The notes beneath the pieces were generated by a model that worked only from the letters and a program-made list of their open reading frames with translations, made no database searches and was not told where the DNA came from. This document shows positions 10,097-39,300 of a stretch of DNA of 64,000 nucleotides, in pieces. The stretch is taken from the NCBI GenBank assembly GCA_022829145.1, contig CM040753.1:9712384-9776383 (forward strand), written 5' to 3'. Numbering within the stretch: position 1 is the first letter of the stretch; each line of letters opens with the position of its first letter. The stretch comes from Albula goreensis. Lineage: Eukaryota; Chordata; Actinopteri; Albuliformes; Albulidae. Position numbers and translations under genes: made by a program.

Positions 10097-12181
10097 TTTA
10101 TTTATGTTATTTTGTTTGTACAATAAGTTTCAGAAGAAAAACCATTGTTTAATGGTCAAAACTAATTTTAGGAATTGACACCACTTTCACAAAGAAAACC
10201 TGTTGGTATGAAAACAGCAGTAAAGATTTGTTTAACGGTTACAACTAATTTCATGAGTTGCCAGCGATAGGAACTGACACCACTTCAACAAAGACATTGC
10301 GCTGTGCACTGCTTGAGGGCTGAAGCAGCCATTACTGACCACCTTTATAGCTGTGACACCTGCTGGCCAACAAGAGAATTTTATACAATAGCAAAATCAT
10401 ACTTCAGCATTTGTTGGTATAAAATGTGACATTAGTTCAAAAAATATGTACAAATATATTCAAGCAAATAAATGTTATATAATTATATGATGTTGCTTAA
10501 ATCTGTTACATAAATTACATTGTACACAAGTTGTTGGGTAAAGAGCATTTGTTCATTGCTTAAAACCAATTTAGGAGATGGTAGTGTTTCCCTTCACCTC
10601 AGGATTAAAAAAAAAATGGGAACCACACAAGAAAAAATGGTAGGAAAAGCTTGAGAACCAAAAATTTTTCCAAACTCTGCAATATGGCATTTTCCCCACT
10701 CAAACTGAACTATAGTCCATCAGCACACCAAGCAACTGTCCCCCACAGATTTGGGAAGAAAGAGGGCTTATCATGAAATTGAACAAAGCGACAGCCAAGC
10801 TGTCAATGAAATATCAAAGAGTATTATCCCCACACTTAAAAGAAAACAAGACACATACATCTTTTCTTTTAATACATCAGACTGCATACATTCTTTACAT
10901 TTCCATAATAATAACTGAACAGATGGCAATACGACAGAATTAACCTGGTTTGAGTCACTTCAGCTCCTCTTTTACAAAAGTGAAAAAGGGAGCCCTGAAG
11001 TGAAAACACTGTTCTAATCTTGGTACTGAAACTACAGCGTTCAACCACGCAAGTCAGTTCCAACCACTCTTTTTTTACTTTACATATTCATTTTAAGGCA
11101 CTGTTACACATCAACAATGTGAATATACTGCATAAAAAGTCCTAAGCGGTAAACTAACAATTAGTTTAACTGTTTACAGGGCAACTGTGGATAACGTATT
11201 TGAACATTGTATTTGGCAGGGGAAATGTGCTTACTGTACTTAGGGTAAGGCTAATGGTGAAAGCATTGCTTCTTAATTCTCAGTCTAGAGAAAGTACAAC
11301 CATAGAGTGTTGTGGGGCTACCTTTAAAGGTTTTTTAGATTTGTTCACTGAAATTCCTTTTTAGCAAAAATGGTTGAGTTTAACTACACACTCCACGGCA
11401 TTTGCCACTGGACTAGATACCATTCCTAAAACATGTAAATTGGTACAATAGGAATAATATCAGAAGCATATAAAAAATACCCCTGTGCCAAACAGCCAAA
11501 GATGTAATTCACAACCTTCAGTTTTGACTTATGTAATGAAATGCACTGGAATGTTCTCAACCTGATTTCGTTATCCTCCAGGTTACTCTGGCAAAACCCA
11601 TGACAGGAAAAGCCATGTGACACACCATGTGACCAAAAAATCCATTATCTTCTCTGATGCACAAATCAAGACCTTGTGGCAATATCAAAGGCAAGCTTTT
11701 ACCCTACATCCTGAGAAACAGGAGGCAAATATATCTATAGCATTGCACTAAAAAGGAAAATTAAAAAGCGTTCTTCAGCTTTTCAGTCAATGTTCAAGTG
11801 CTTTTTTACAGGTCAAAAAGGCTGTTTAAAAAAAAAAAAAAACAAGTTACAAACAGAGGCACCGCCAGTGAGAAATGCGATTTAAGCACTAATGCACAAA
11901 ATGGCCATAGCCTTGGGTTAGCCAAACATGTTTAAAAAAAAGGTTGGAACATTAGAGTCGTAAGCTCTTGAGAAATGTTTGCGAGTTTCTGTGGTCGCTG
12001 ATATTGCAGCTGTCCGCCGTGCGACCGTATGTCACTAAGGACTGGAGGCAGAGCCATCTGTAAGACATGGCAGTGTGGAAGACTCAAAAGCACTTCATAC
12101 AAAGTTAACCGCATGACAGTATAAATATGGTAATCACAGCTGGCATACTACTTTGCCTTTCTTCAAACCCGCACAGAACAC
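10097..12181 (-). other. sh3glb1: Probable 3' UTR of sh3glb1
   Basis: No coding sequence follows the sh3glb1 stop in this stretch. An AATAAA on the minus strand (plus-strand TTTATT at 10097-10102) is a candidate polyadenylation signal; a weaker ATTAAA lies near 10867. Mammalian SH3GLB1 also has a long 3' UTR. The true cleavage site cannot be fixed from sequence alone. Confidence 0.45.
10145..10294 (+). repeat. Imperfect tandem duplication
   Basis: 10145-10194 and 10228-10294 share a start (TTGTTTAAYGG) and an end (TTGACACCACTT in one, CTGACACCACTT in the other) with a short insertion in the second copy. It lies at the probable 3' end of the sh3glb1 transcript. Confidence 0.65.
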
Positions 12182-28773
<16,592 letters not shown>

Positions 28774-30225
28774 AGCGAACTGTAACTAGACTAGATTACG
28801 GTTTGAAATATCGAATACAACCTAACAAGCCAGCTAGCCAGCTTCCTAGTTATCCGCACAACAAACGTGGATCTGTGGGAATTAAATGTTAGCTAGCTAA
28901 CTATCCCTGATTTTGTCAATGGTCCGATTGATAACATGGGAGTGTACACTACTACAAGCTCGTCGTTGCTCAAGAGGAAGGGGAGCTTGGTCCAGGACTG
29001 CATGGGTTCACACAAGTGCGTGAATTACGGTTTGTGGGAAGTGCGTATTTTCGGGCTAATCCTCTGCCACGAAAGCAGTTGTTAGGCTGTTGGGTGCTGC
29101 ATGGATGCCGTTCCAAGCCTTATTATATTGTACACTATTAGTATTTATGTATTTATTTATCGAGCCTAGAAAGTATATAGGTACAATTTTTCTGTCTCCA
29201 CCCTAAACCTAAAAAAGTTTTAAGTTCATGTCAGATGAATTAATTTAGTTGTTCTGTCAAGTTTAGTTAAGAAGTAAATCGTCAAAGCAACTGAACTCCC
29301 AATTCATAAAAAAAAAAAAAAAAAAGATATACACAATTAGAAATGCACATAATTTTGCATAAAGTGTTCTTCCAAGTAAATTAATATTCTCAAAAAATCA
29401 CACTGTGTCATCAAAAACGCTTTGTTTTATTGTAAATAAATACATTTACAAATCAAATGCATCATCTGAGATGACATTTTATTTTAAAACAAACGGACTA
29501 TAAATGGGGATAGAAAACTGAAATGAAGATTGAAGATTTGGACTCCATATGAATCACAAAATAAAAACAAATAAAACTATTAAAGCCTGGATATGATTTT
29601 TAGAGAAAACCAGTGTCACTGATTGTTAGTAAATAGTTGGAATCCTTGGTATTTTAGATACACAAGGTTGTGAATGACAAGGTGAAAGCTACAAAAAAAA
29701 AAAGAAAGAATAACAGAACTGAAGTGGGCCAAGAATGCTGGGATATTAAAAAAGAGGAAACAGACATATGGTGTAGGCCAACAAAGTTCTGGAGAAAGCT
29801 TGGCCCAACAATACATACCAAAAATGAATTGTGTTGCACAGAAGAATGGGTTCAAGTCAACAATGAGTCTGAAACTTGAACTTCCTGCTTAACCTTGATG
29901 GATACTATATTGTCGAGCATGTTACACCAACAGTTTTTTGGATATATTGTTTGATTTGATCCCCATTTTAGGCTGTAACATTCCACAGATTGCTTCCCGT
30001 ATGATTAGGCCTGTCTGTGTCTAACAGCCACATTCAATATTCACCCCTGTCCACAGCCCAAGAAGCCTTTTTTGTTTGGTTTTGTTTTCAGTTGTAGAAT
30101 TCCTCAACACCAGTTTCCTATTTTCTACAAGCTTGATGACATGCTGCTTTCTTTCTTATTCAATTTGCATTTCCTCTTTCCATGTAATGTATTCTGAAGT
30201 TCACAGAAGTGCATATCATCAGCTG

Positions 30226-30228
<3 letters not shown>

Positions 30229-30303
<75 letters not shown>

Positions 30304-30310
30304 ACACACA
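30229..30310 (+). repeat. (TG)36 followed by short (CA)
   Basis: About 36 uninterrupted TG units end in TACACACACA, so the right end can fold back on the repeat. This is a classic Z-DNA-prone sequence. It has no gene association beyond being intergenic. Confidence 0.95.
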
Positions 30311-33254
30311 TAGGCTCTTAATGGAATATATGAAGGAAATGGTGATAAGAAAAAACTGATTTTGTTTCTAGGAAATTGAATTAGCTTGTATGCGTATGAG
30401 GTCAATCCATGTGGCATCTACTGCCAGATTTATTTTTTTTCCAATACTCTCATGACTTTAAATTATATTATTGCATTTAGTTTGACACTAATGTTAAAAA
30501 AGGCTTCTATTGTAAATAGCAAGCTAAAGTATGTTCCGTTTCATGTTGCATATTATCCATCTTCTGTGTCCTACAAAATCTGACATTTTTATGACTTTAA
30601 GTACTCTAGAGAAGACATACAACCAGTGAGATATAGGCAATATTTAAACACTAGGTGGCAGCATATGCCTACAATTACAGAACTTGAAAACATTTGCAAT
30701 TCTTTTTGAAAAAGAGTCCACAACATATCCCACACGAGTTGTGGAAACAAATAGCTATATACACACAGAAAATACAGGACCACAATTATTTCAACTATTT
30801 GTGATTTGAGAGAGTTTACAGATTTCCAACACTTGCAATACCTATTGTGAAAGGTACTCTGCAGCATGTGGAGGGGGCATCCAAATGAACACGGACATGG
30901 ACGCAGCTGATTACAGTATTATAATGTATTTGTGTTTCTTTAACACTCACAAATATATCAATATAGGGATGGTTTTTTCACCAAAACTGATTGTTTGAAG
31001 TGCAATTGTAGTAACAAGCATGACCATTTTAATCACGCAAAATGTGTATGCTTTTAAATAATTATGTGATGACCATTTTATCTTGATACCTGAAACAAAA
31101 TAATGCTCATGCAAAGACAAATCTAAATAATGCAGTATAACTTAACAATGACACTGTCTCTCTGTCTCAAAAAAAAAAAAAAAAAAAAAAATAACTTTGG
31201 AATTTTAATAAACAGCAGTGTTATTAGCCATACTCATTTAATGCAAATGGTCTCAAGACAGTGGAAAGACAAATGTAGCACTCATTTCCCTCAGTTTTTA
31301 GGAAGACACTACATCAAGCTGGAGACAAAGATAAAGAGTACAGACTCAACTTTAAGGACTTCTCCATTTGCAGGAGCATGTGGAGCACTTTCTTATGTTA
31401 GACAAGCAAAGGGAATGCCATTTAACTGAATTTCCTTTCTTTGAAACAGCTCTTAATCACAACATGCCATAGTTCTATAGTCCATCTACAATGCACACAG
31501 ACAGTGATGAAGGACTTTTCTCGGATTGTTTAGTTTAAGGAACTATATTTTGCTGCAACCACCTTTTTAAGAGAAAATCTTGGTGCTGACAGTCACCTCA
31601 GCTCAGAAGCCTGTTTTTCAGCTTCACAGTCTAATGGAGTACAGACTGCTGTGTTTCATCATAACCTCTGTGCGGAGTTGGGCATTTTAACTTGTCTTTT
31701 ACAATGTTTTTTCAAGTGTGTTGGGCGGAGTCTCTCTAGAGCCACAGACTGGCTGAACACAGCTCAATGCACTGATCAGTCGCTGACACTCGCCACCCAC
31801 AGCACTTTAAAAAGGGGAAGTCCTTACTCAATAGGCAAGAATAATTTGGGTGTCACAGAACATTCAGGGGTGTGTTTATCACTAGTTTTAATAATTTTTT
31901 TTTCTCATTTCCTTTTTTCCAGATATATACTTGAATTTAAAGAAAATGCTTGCTTGTGCAGAACAGTGAATTCTGTATGAGATCATAGATGTGGAAAATT
32001 GTGGCCTAAAACAGAACTTCCACCGTGGATTCTTGTATATCACATGATCTGTTGAACTTCCTCATCGATACAGTCAGTGGAGTTTAGTTTTGCCTGTAAC
32101 AGTGGTAGTTAGTCCTGGTCCTAGTGAACCTCTGTGTTTGCTGTTTAGTTTATACAGACTAGGTTTGATGCAGTTGTTTGCAGACAACATTTTTTGATGG
32201 CTACATGCTATATTTTGTTTTTAGACGTGTTTGTTATATTCAATGGATATGTAATATTGCTTTCAAGTCATCATGTTAATAACTGCCTCTGTATTTTTAA
32301 TATATCTGCTAAATTTGTTAATTAGTTTTTAACCCCTTAGCAATTATATATTTGAATGATGTCTCTTGAATATAATCAGTATCACAATTTTTTGGGGTGC
32401 AAATCAGCATAATACTTTAAATATACGTATTTATTATAAATAAGTGAAATAGACTGCTTGTACACGTCCATGTCTTTATTGTAGCCTCTTCCAAAAAGGA
32501 CACATAGTAGACAGCTGTCAAGACATTACATCCAGATTAACATTTCATTAACAACTCAGTGAAACATAATTGAAACTAGTTAGATTTCAGTCCAGCAGAC
32601 TCAGTGGAGCACCATGGCCAAGAATGGGAAACACTGATCCATGAAGCAGATTGCATAAAACAACCCAAATGTTCACATAAAGACCCAGACTGTAACCATG
32701 TGATTAACCTATTGAGATCTGCAGGACTGCAAAGCTCATTTTCTCTCTGGCTTTATTCTAAGGCCACCAGAGAAAATGGAAAGTGAATAACCCAGGAGCC
32801 AAGATGTATCTTGAGCAGGGATTTGGAAGAAATGAGCATCCGTTATACCATATAATCATTTTGAACATCCCTGACCAAAGCACAGTCATTCTAACTTCTT
32901 GTTCATGTTTTCATGTCCTGAGCATTAGAAGTTGCACTGGTCTGGTTGCCGCTAAATGCCTGCTGGTAATTGGTAAAATATATTTTAATGGCTCTGGTTC
33001 TTGTGTAATTATTTGGCAACTGGGGCATGGGTGCACTCTATCTGAAGCTGGGAAATTTAAATCTGCAGGCTGGATGGAGAAAATAGTCTGTCAATATGAT
33101 ATTTTAGATATAGTGTGTTTTTTTCACAATGTCCACCAAAGTACAATGTAAAAATGTTACATTATGGAATAAAAACAAACACATATGGGACACCTTACAA
33201 ATTTCTAACATTGTGATAATGTTACTATTATATTATGGTAAGGTTAAATTGTGT

Positions 33255-33312
33255 TACATTTACATTTTGCATTTAGCAGATGATCTTATCCAGTGTGACT
33301 ACAAAGTTACAG
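33255..33312 (+). repeat. Fragment of a common teleost interspersed repeat
   Basis: The order ACATTT, GCATTTAGCAGATGATCTTA, then TCCAG-GTGACTACAAAGTTAC resembles a short motif (often written ATTTAGCAGACGCTTTTATC...) found in thousands of fish repeats. It is too short to assign a family. Confidence 0.45.
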
Positions 33313-35984
33313 CAGAACAAATAGGTTTTCTAATATTGTGACACATTCACATTAATAAATGTGATTAATCCTTGTTTACACACCCCAGACCTTCTGTCCA
33401 GGGCTGGGGTTGTATCAAGGGGAAGGCCTTGAGGAGCATGACTTATCATCTGTTCCTTATTTCACTGTATGTGAATCCTCTGCTGTCATTCAACCCTGAC
33501 CCTGCCCAGTCTCTTTGAGTGACTGCATGTGTCATGTGAAGAGGAGGAGACAGGACTTACTCTTAGTGATGCCCCTTCAGCTCTCTCCCTCATATCTCAT
33601 GGGCTTCATTTGGACTGACCATAGGCAATGATTTGCTCTCAAGAAGCTGCCTTTTACATATCAGTGAGATTACAAGATTATGCTGACTTACATGCAGGCA
33701 CCTCAGTGTTTCACCAATCTAAGAAAGGCAGGTAAGACAGGAGGAAGCAGATGACACTTATCACCTAAAATTGTTTACAGAGAAAAAAAAGCACAGTAAT
33801 TCCAGCTTTTTTCAGAAATGAGAAGGTAGTTTATTTGCTGTTGGATATGACTCCAGCATGTCTCAGTGCTTCATTACTTCACTGGACAACTCTTTATTTT
33901 TCTCTGTTATGGTTTCCTGGCAACACATCCACTGACCAATAACTAATGAACACTGCAGACACTAGAAATAGTACTCTTTGGCCAAAAAGGCACTCACCGT
34001 ATCAGATTTCCCTATGTGATCAAAGGCTACCTGACTCAGCATCTTTGTGTTGAAGGCAGAATCCATACTGGTCCATTTTTAAATCATGTTTCTTTTTGAA
34101 AACTGTTTAATGATTTGAAAACATTCAGACTTCACAGATTGACCCTGAGGTCTAAACAGAAAATATTTGCTTAAAAACTTGGTTGAAAGTGAATTATTCT
34201 ACCTGCCATATAAAATGTTTCCATAACACATAATATTTTTTTGTGGCTGACAACTTTAGATCACATATATTTACACATACCAAATGTTTTTAACAAAATT
34301 ATAATAATGTAAAATTAAATAAGAAAGAACTACAATAAAAGAACAGACAGAGATCATACTGCAAACTAAATACGCCTTAACTACAAAAGTGCAATTATCA
34401 AAAATGACCTGTTGCGTGTGAGGACAGAACTATAAGGTATCAAGGTACTTCCTTCATAATTCACATATTGCCTAACGGACAGTCTCATGCTGTTAAATGA
34501 TCTTTTTCCTCTTCTGCAAGTGACCACTTAAGAAACCAGCTGAAATATATGGTGCCTGTGCACCATTTATTTCTTATGGCATTCCTCAAGAGTGTTTCAA
34601 ACCTTGCTGGCATGAACTGAAATACTGGGAAACACCTGGCATTCATTTCTCCAGTGTAACCCAGGGAGCTGCAGGTTTGAGCCACGCGCGAGACTGCCGT
34701 CAAGCCCTCGAGCAAATACTGAAAGGCCTCAATAAATATGTTGCCGAGCAATAGGGCTCAGGGTTTGAGGGCCTGTTAATCACATAAATGTGTTTTCATA
34801 TTTCCACAAGTGTTCCTCAGGGACTCAGCCACAAAATATGTCCGGGATAACAGGGACAGAGCGTGCTCCTTCAATAATCATGTTCCGCTTGGAAGGTGCT
34901 GGCACAAGTCTACACAAACTCTTTGAACTATTTTGTGGTTATCCATGTAATCAAAGCCATTTGAGGTACCATTTGAAGTGAGATGGTTAAAGTCTGGAAG
35001 TCAGAATATTTGTTAAAATAACAGTCCAGCTCCTTGGAGATAGGGATAAGTTACAGCCCCACTAGTTGCCACTATATTGTAAATCATCATGCTTCTGCTG
35101 TTTCATCTCTTCATGTGCCAGAGATCCAGGATTTTGCTGCTTGTGGAAATTCACTTCCCTTTTATGCAAAGTGCGTTCCTGTTCCTTAAATTACCGAGTT
35201 TACAGTTTCTTTAACCTGGCCAGAAGTTATTCAGGAATATCATGTGACTAACACAAAACACTATGAGCCACTGTTATGTTAGGCTGCAGTATGCATTCTT
35301 ATCTATACTGAAGTGTACAGGCAGTTATCCAAAAATAAAAACACTACTATGAGGTTACTTTGGTGTTGGGTTACCACATGTAGCTAATATGGCTGGTGTG
35401 TGTGATGGCATAGAACATATCGGCATCATGTATTCAGTCCAAGGAATGCAATATTAATCTTCTGCAGTAAATTCAGTCATCCAAGTATGAGCTGTTTGAC
35501 GCATATATCACAAGCGCTGTCATGCTCCTCATTGGTCAACTACTTGCACTGTGTGGGTGGGGACACTGTCATTTTACAAGACAACCCTCTCTGCAGGAAA
35601 GAAATTCTTTAACATGAAGATGTTCTGAACTGTTCTTTAATGGCTAACATCAATCTAACCTTCCATGGGTACCCAAACCTTGCTGGGAAAATTCTGTGCC
35701 ACTCCTTTAAAGAACCACCAGAACCCTTCAGTATTGGAACACTGTAGCATTTAATTGTTTGTTTCATGAACTTCAATATTATACATATATTGCCCGTACA
35801 ATTCTGTTGACCCTAAATTCACTGAATATTCAGCTTTTTATTTCTTATAACCCAAAAAATGTGGTGCTTTTAGACAATGCCTTGGGAAGACACAGAGATG
35901 TGGAATACCCTACTCAAGTAAAGACTTCTAAAGACCTTGGGGGTTTTTTCTTATGCTAATCAAACACATTGTGTCCTTATCCAT

Positions 35985-35990
35985 TTTATT
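35985..35990 (-). terminator. selenoj: selenoj polyadenylation signal
   Basis: AATAAA on the minus strand (plus-strand TTTATT), 283 bases beyond the selenoj stop and about 80 bases past the SECIS, giving a compact 3' UTR of about 300 bases. Confidence 0.6.
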
Positions 35991-36059
35991 TCAATGTTAG
36001 GGGCACGGTATTTTATACAAGCAAAACATTTCTAGTGGAACACACAGGAGCTTTTGACA

Positions 36060-36121
36060 GAACAAAATACATCAAGTTCCAACCCTCCAGTCTTTAAGCT
36101 GGAACTTTCATTTACTGTGTT
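36060..36121 (-). promoter_or_regulatory. selenoj: SECIS element in the selenoj 3' UTR
   Basis: Read on the minus strand, ATGA (36111-36108) and TGAT (36074-36071) form the non-Watson-Crick quartet. The 11-base arms between them, AGTTCCAGCTT and GGGTTGGAACT, pair completely (eight Watson-Crick pairs and three G-U). The apical loop AAAGACTGGA carries the conserved A-run at its 5' side (36095-36093). Outside the quartet, AACACAGTA can pair with TATTTTGTT with a single mismatch plus one G-U, forming the lower helix. This meets all eukaryotic SECIS rules (SBP2-binding quartet, 11-bp helix, apical AA). It lies 162 bases after the stop codon and would direct Sec insertion at 38473-38475. Confidence 0.9.
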
Positions 36122-36272
36122 GTCAAAGCACAAGTGCGACACAAGAAGATTAATGCAATAAAAAATAAAATAAAAAAGCAATGTCTTCATTAATGCAAGA
36201 ATCTCAATGATGGACGGTCTAAAATGTGAATGTTTGTGAGTATCTGTTAGTGTGTATGTGTGCGGGCATAGG

Positions 36273-36368
36273 TTAATTTAAGCTTGCAATTTTATTCGCC
36301 AACTCAAGCAGCATGAGATATCTGTGGGTCCTACTCTTCCAAGAATCAGGAATCCCCTGCAGGCCAAG
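36273..36368 (-). CDS. selenoj: selenoj terminal coding exon
   Basis: 31 codons plus TAA (36275-36273): LGLQGIPDSWKSRTHRYL followed by a leucine-rich helix. The genuine stop is TAA, distinct from the recoded TGA, which avoids ambiguity at termination. The acceptor is CCAACAG. Confidence 0.9.
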   Translation of the reverse strand, partial: LGLQGIPDSWKSRTHRYLMLLELANKIASLN

Positions 36369-39300
36369 CTGTTGGCATAAAAAGAGCACATCTTCAGGAA
36401 AGAAATAAACCGCACACTATGCAAGGTCAAACACATTACATTGGAAAAGGCATGACAGATGTGGAAATCTTAAAGGGCTATGAAAATATCCATAAATACT
36501 TCAGTGTTCACTCAATGCCAAATCCTCCCTCTGTATTTTTTTTTTTTCATTCCAGCAAAAGAAGAGCCTCAATAGTAAACACATTCGAAACAGGAAAATT
36601 AAGTAAATATTAATGAATTCACTCATATATGTGAGCAAAATATAAATATTGAGTAACAACAATTCAATAGCCTGGCGTCTCATTTAACATCCTCTCAGAG
36701 GCAAAGCACTTAAATATGTGGCATAATTAAATGCAACACTATTTTGTGGCTTGTTTGATTAAATATCCATGCATTTTGCTAATGGAGGATGGATATGCAG
36801 AATGGTGGAGAGAAGGGTGCAGTGTAGCAATGTCAAGATAAGGGATGATCGTACTCCAGATGCAGCACATTTTCAGAAATTGGGTCATAATGTCACTGTC
36901 TTACGATACATGGGCATTAAGCATGTACCCAAACATTTGCACGCTGCCATGAAAGATGTCATGAAAGGTTACTTTTACAGATGGAATCATTTAGGATGTA
37001 TATCCTCCACACGCACCATATAGCCTCATAAATGAGGAACTTTCTCATTGTTCCTGCTTACCTGTCTATATTTATTCCAGTATTTTTTCTTTTTCTTAAT
37101 GACTTTGTGGAATGTCCAGCTCATTGTAATGAAAAAAAATATATTTTTTTTGTGACATTCTTAAGAGTGGGAAGGCCTACCTACCTATGCAGTGATCCCA
37201 GCTACTGCCAGGTTATCTGACAAATTGTTGATTCTTTCGTCAAAGGTTTTAATTCAGTGCTTTACACTGTTGTTTACTATGCCATATTCACTGGGTTTAT
37301 TAACTGATGAAAGCTCCATTAGTAAGATGTCATGTCCATGTTAGAAAATGACCCTGCCTGTTTCCTGTATACATCTATATAAGTCTGCAAAACTGGTGGA
37401 TACACCTGACAATGACTAATTATGAAATGTTTTATTCTATAAAATCACTATTTGGGAGCAATTAGAACAGTGTGTGCATATCATATCATGATGACATTGT
37501 GGCACGGGATGTGTGGCATCTTTCATTACATGATTTTTCAGTGTAGATCTATTTGCTTCTCATCTTTATTTTAACCACAAGAAGTTTATTTTTCCCATAC
37601 CTGAGCCCCCAAACAGGCCCCAATGAAGGAACCTCTGCTACTGGTGCAGCCCCCGCAGCGCATGGTGTCCCGAATGGCCGTGTCAAACTCGACCGCTGTC
37701 AGGACCCCATGCAGCGCTGCCTGGAATGCACCAGGCAAACCTGAGCAGGAAGCAGAACACAGAAGAAGACAAGAAGCATTTCAATAAGTAATTCTCATTA
37801 AGGCACATTTGCCAGATACTGTTGTCAAAGAATCATTTTCAAACTGGAACTTGCTATGGCGTAAAGCCTCCGTATCCTTCAAGCAAACAAATCTTATCAC
37901 TGGTTCATATTGAACATTCATCCACTCCAGCCATATGCTTCTATGCAACCCTGATGCAGTTAGTGGAATGCACATAAATATAGGCAGTGCTGCAAGTGAA
38001 TGTGGCTAGTTTTACAGCAGTTAAATAAACAAACTGTGACTGGAATGGAGTCTTTCTAATTTCAAAGATATAGCTGGCTAGTTGCTCAAAAAGATTCCAA
38101 TGACTCTTCTAGTAGCCAGCTATCACAATACAGCAGCTAAAGAGTTGTGATGAATGAACCAATCAGAATGCTGATCACCATTGACCCTCCCACTCCCACA
38201 TTTTTCCAATCATCCAAGACAGTGGATGTTGAGTGAGCATGTTTGAAGAAAAAAATAGCACACAGACCCTGGCAAATTCAATTCAGTGAATATTTTAAAT
38301 ATTTTGTTTTTTCTCCAGCAAACTATGCTGATATTGAAAGCTTTCAAACATTTGCATTTTTGTGGAAAAAAAGGAAGAGAATTCATAACAGGATAAAAAG
38401 GGAGAGCAGCATTACAGAATTTTATGTCTCTGTTTTCTGTTGCTCCAGAGATGAATAGGTGTACGGCCTACCTCATGTGTTTGTGAAAATACTGGGAATC
38501 AGTTCTTTTGGACCCTTGGATAAGTAATTTTTTACTTGGAGAATGTGGTCTGCAGTAAAGAGAAAGAAACACAGAGAAACAATTTGAAATATCAGATCAT
38601 GCTTTTGATTAGTACTCTACAAAGTGTTTTTCAGGGTGTTACTGTTCTGAAGATGTTATTTTGCTGTTATATACAAATGTCAAGTCAATACCATGGACTT
38701 TATGAGAATGGTTTATTCTTGACACCTTTAACTGCTACACACACTTCTTAATAAGCCCATTTTAAACATTACTTGATTTTTAAATCCAGTCTGATGGCAT
38801 GAAGTAGCATGAAGTGAAGATTCTAGAACTACCATCATGAAGGGAAGTTTGTATGTGATCACCATAGCATATGGAAGCTGTGTACTGAAGAGGCCTAAAA
38901 ATACAGGACTGAGACAGGATGAAAATGTACTGAAGCAAAACCGTTTAGTGTGTCACATACCAACCACAGCAATGTCCATATCTTGGGGGTTGTTCCGGTT
39001 TGGGTCCTTGAGCTGTTGCAGCACTGAATCAAGGGCATTTGGATCAGAACCATTCAGGATGTAATGTTCCAGAAACCTGGGACGTAACAGGAATTGGTGA
39101 TTAAACCTAGCCATCACTAATATAACACTGACATCACAATTATGTGTTTTACATTGCAATGTGGTTGGAATACCCTTGCAAGGGTATTATTCATGTCAGT
39201 AGGATTGCCATGGTAAAAAAAAAGACAAATGCAATTTAAAAACATACACCATGGCAATTTGAAATTCTGAATTGGGAATCTTGTGCTAGTGTTCTCCACT

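Larger units (their letters stand above)
28774..35984. other. Intergenic region between sh3glb1 and selenoj
   Basis: No coding exon recognised on either strand. The first few hundred bases form the presumed sh3glb1 promoter and 5' UTR (28780-29000, with several GCTAGC/GTTAGC motifs nearby). Other contents are a long (TG)n at 30229-30300, an A-run at 31168-31190 and a short fragment of a common fish repeat near 33255-33312. No conserved RNA gene was recognised. Confidence 0.55.

Noticed and set aside
38473-38475. TGA in selenoj as a pseudogene mutation or true stop
   Set aside because: All other exons are intact, the conserved C-terminal exons follow in frame, and a well-formed SECIS is present.
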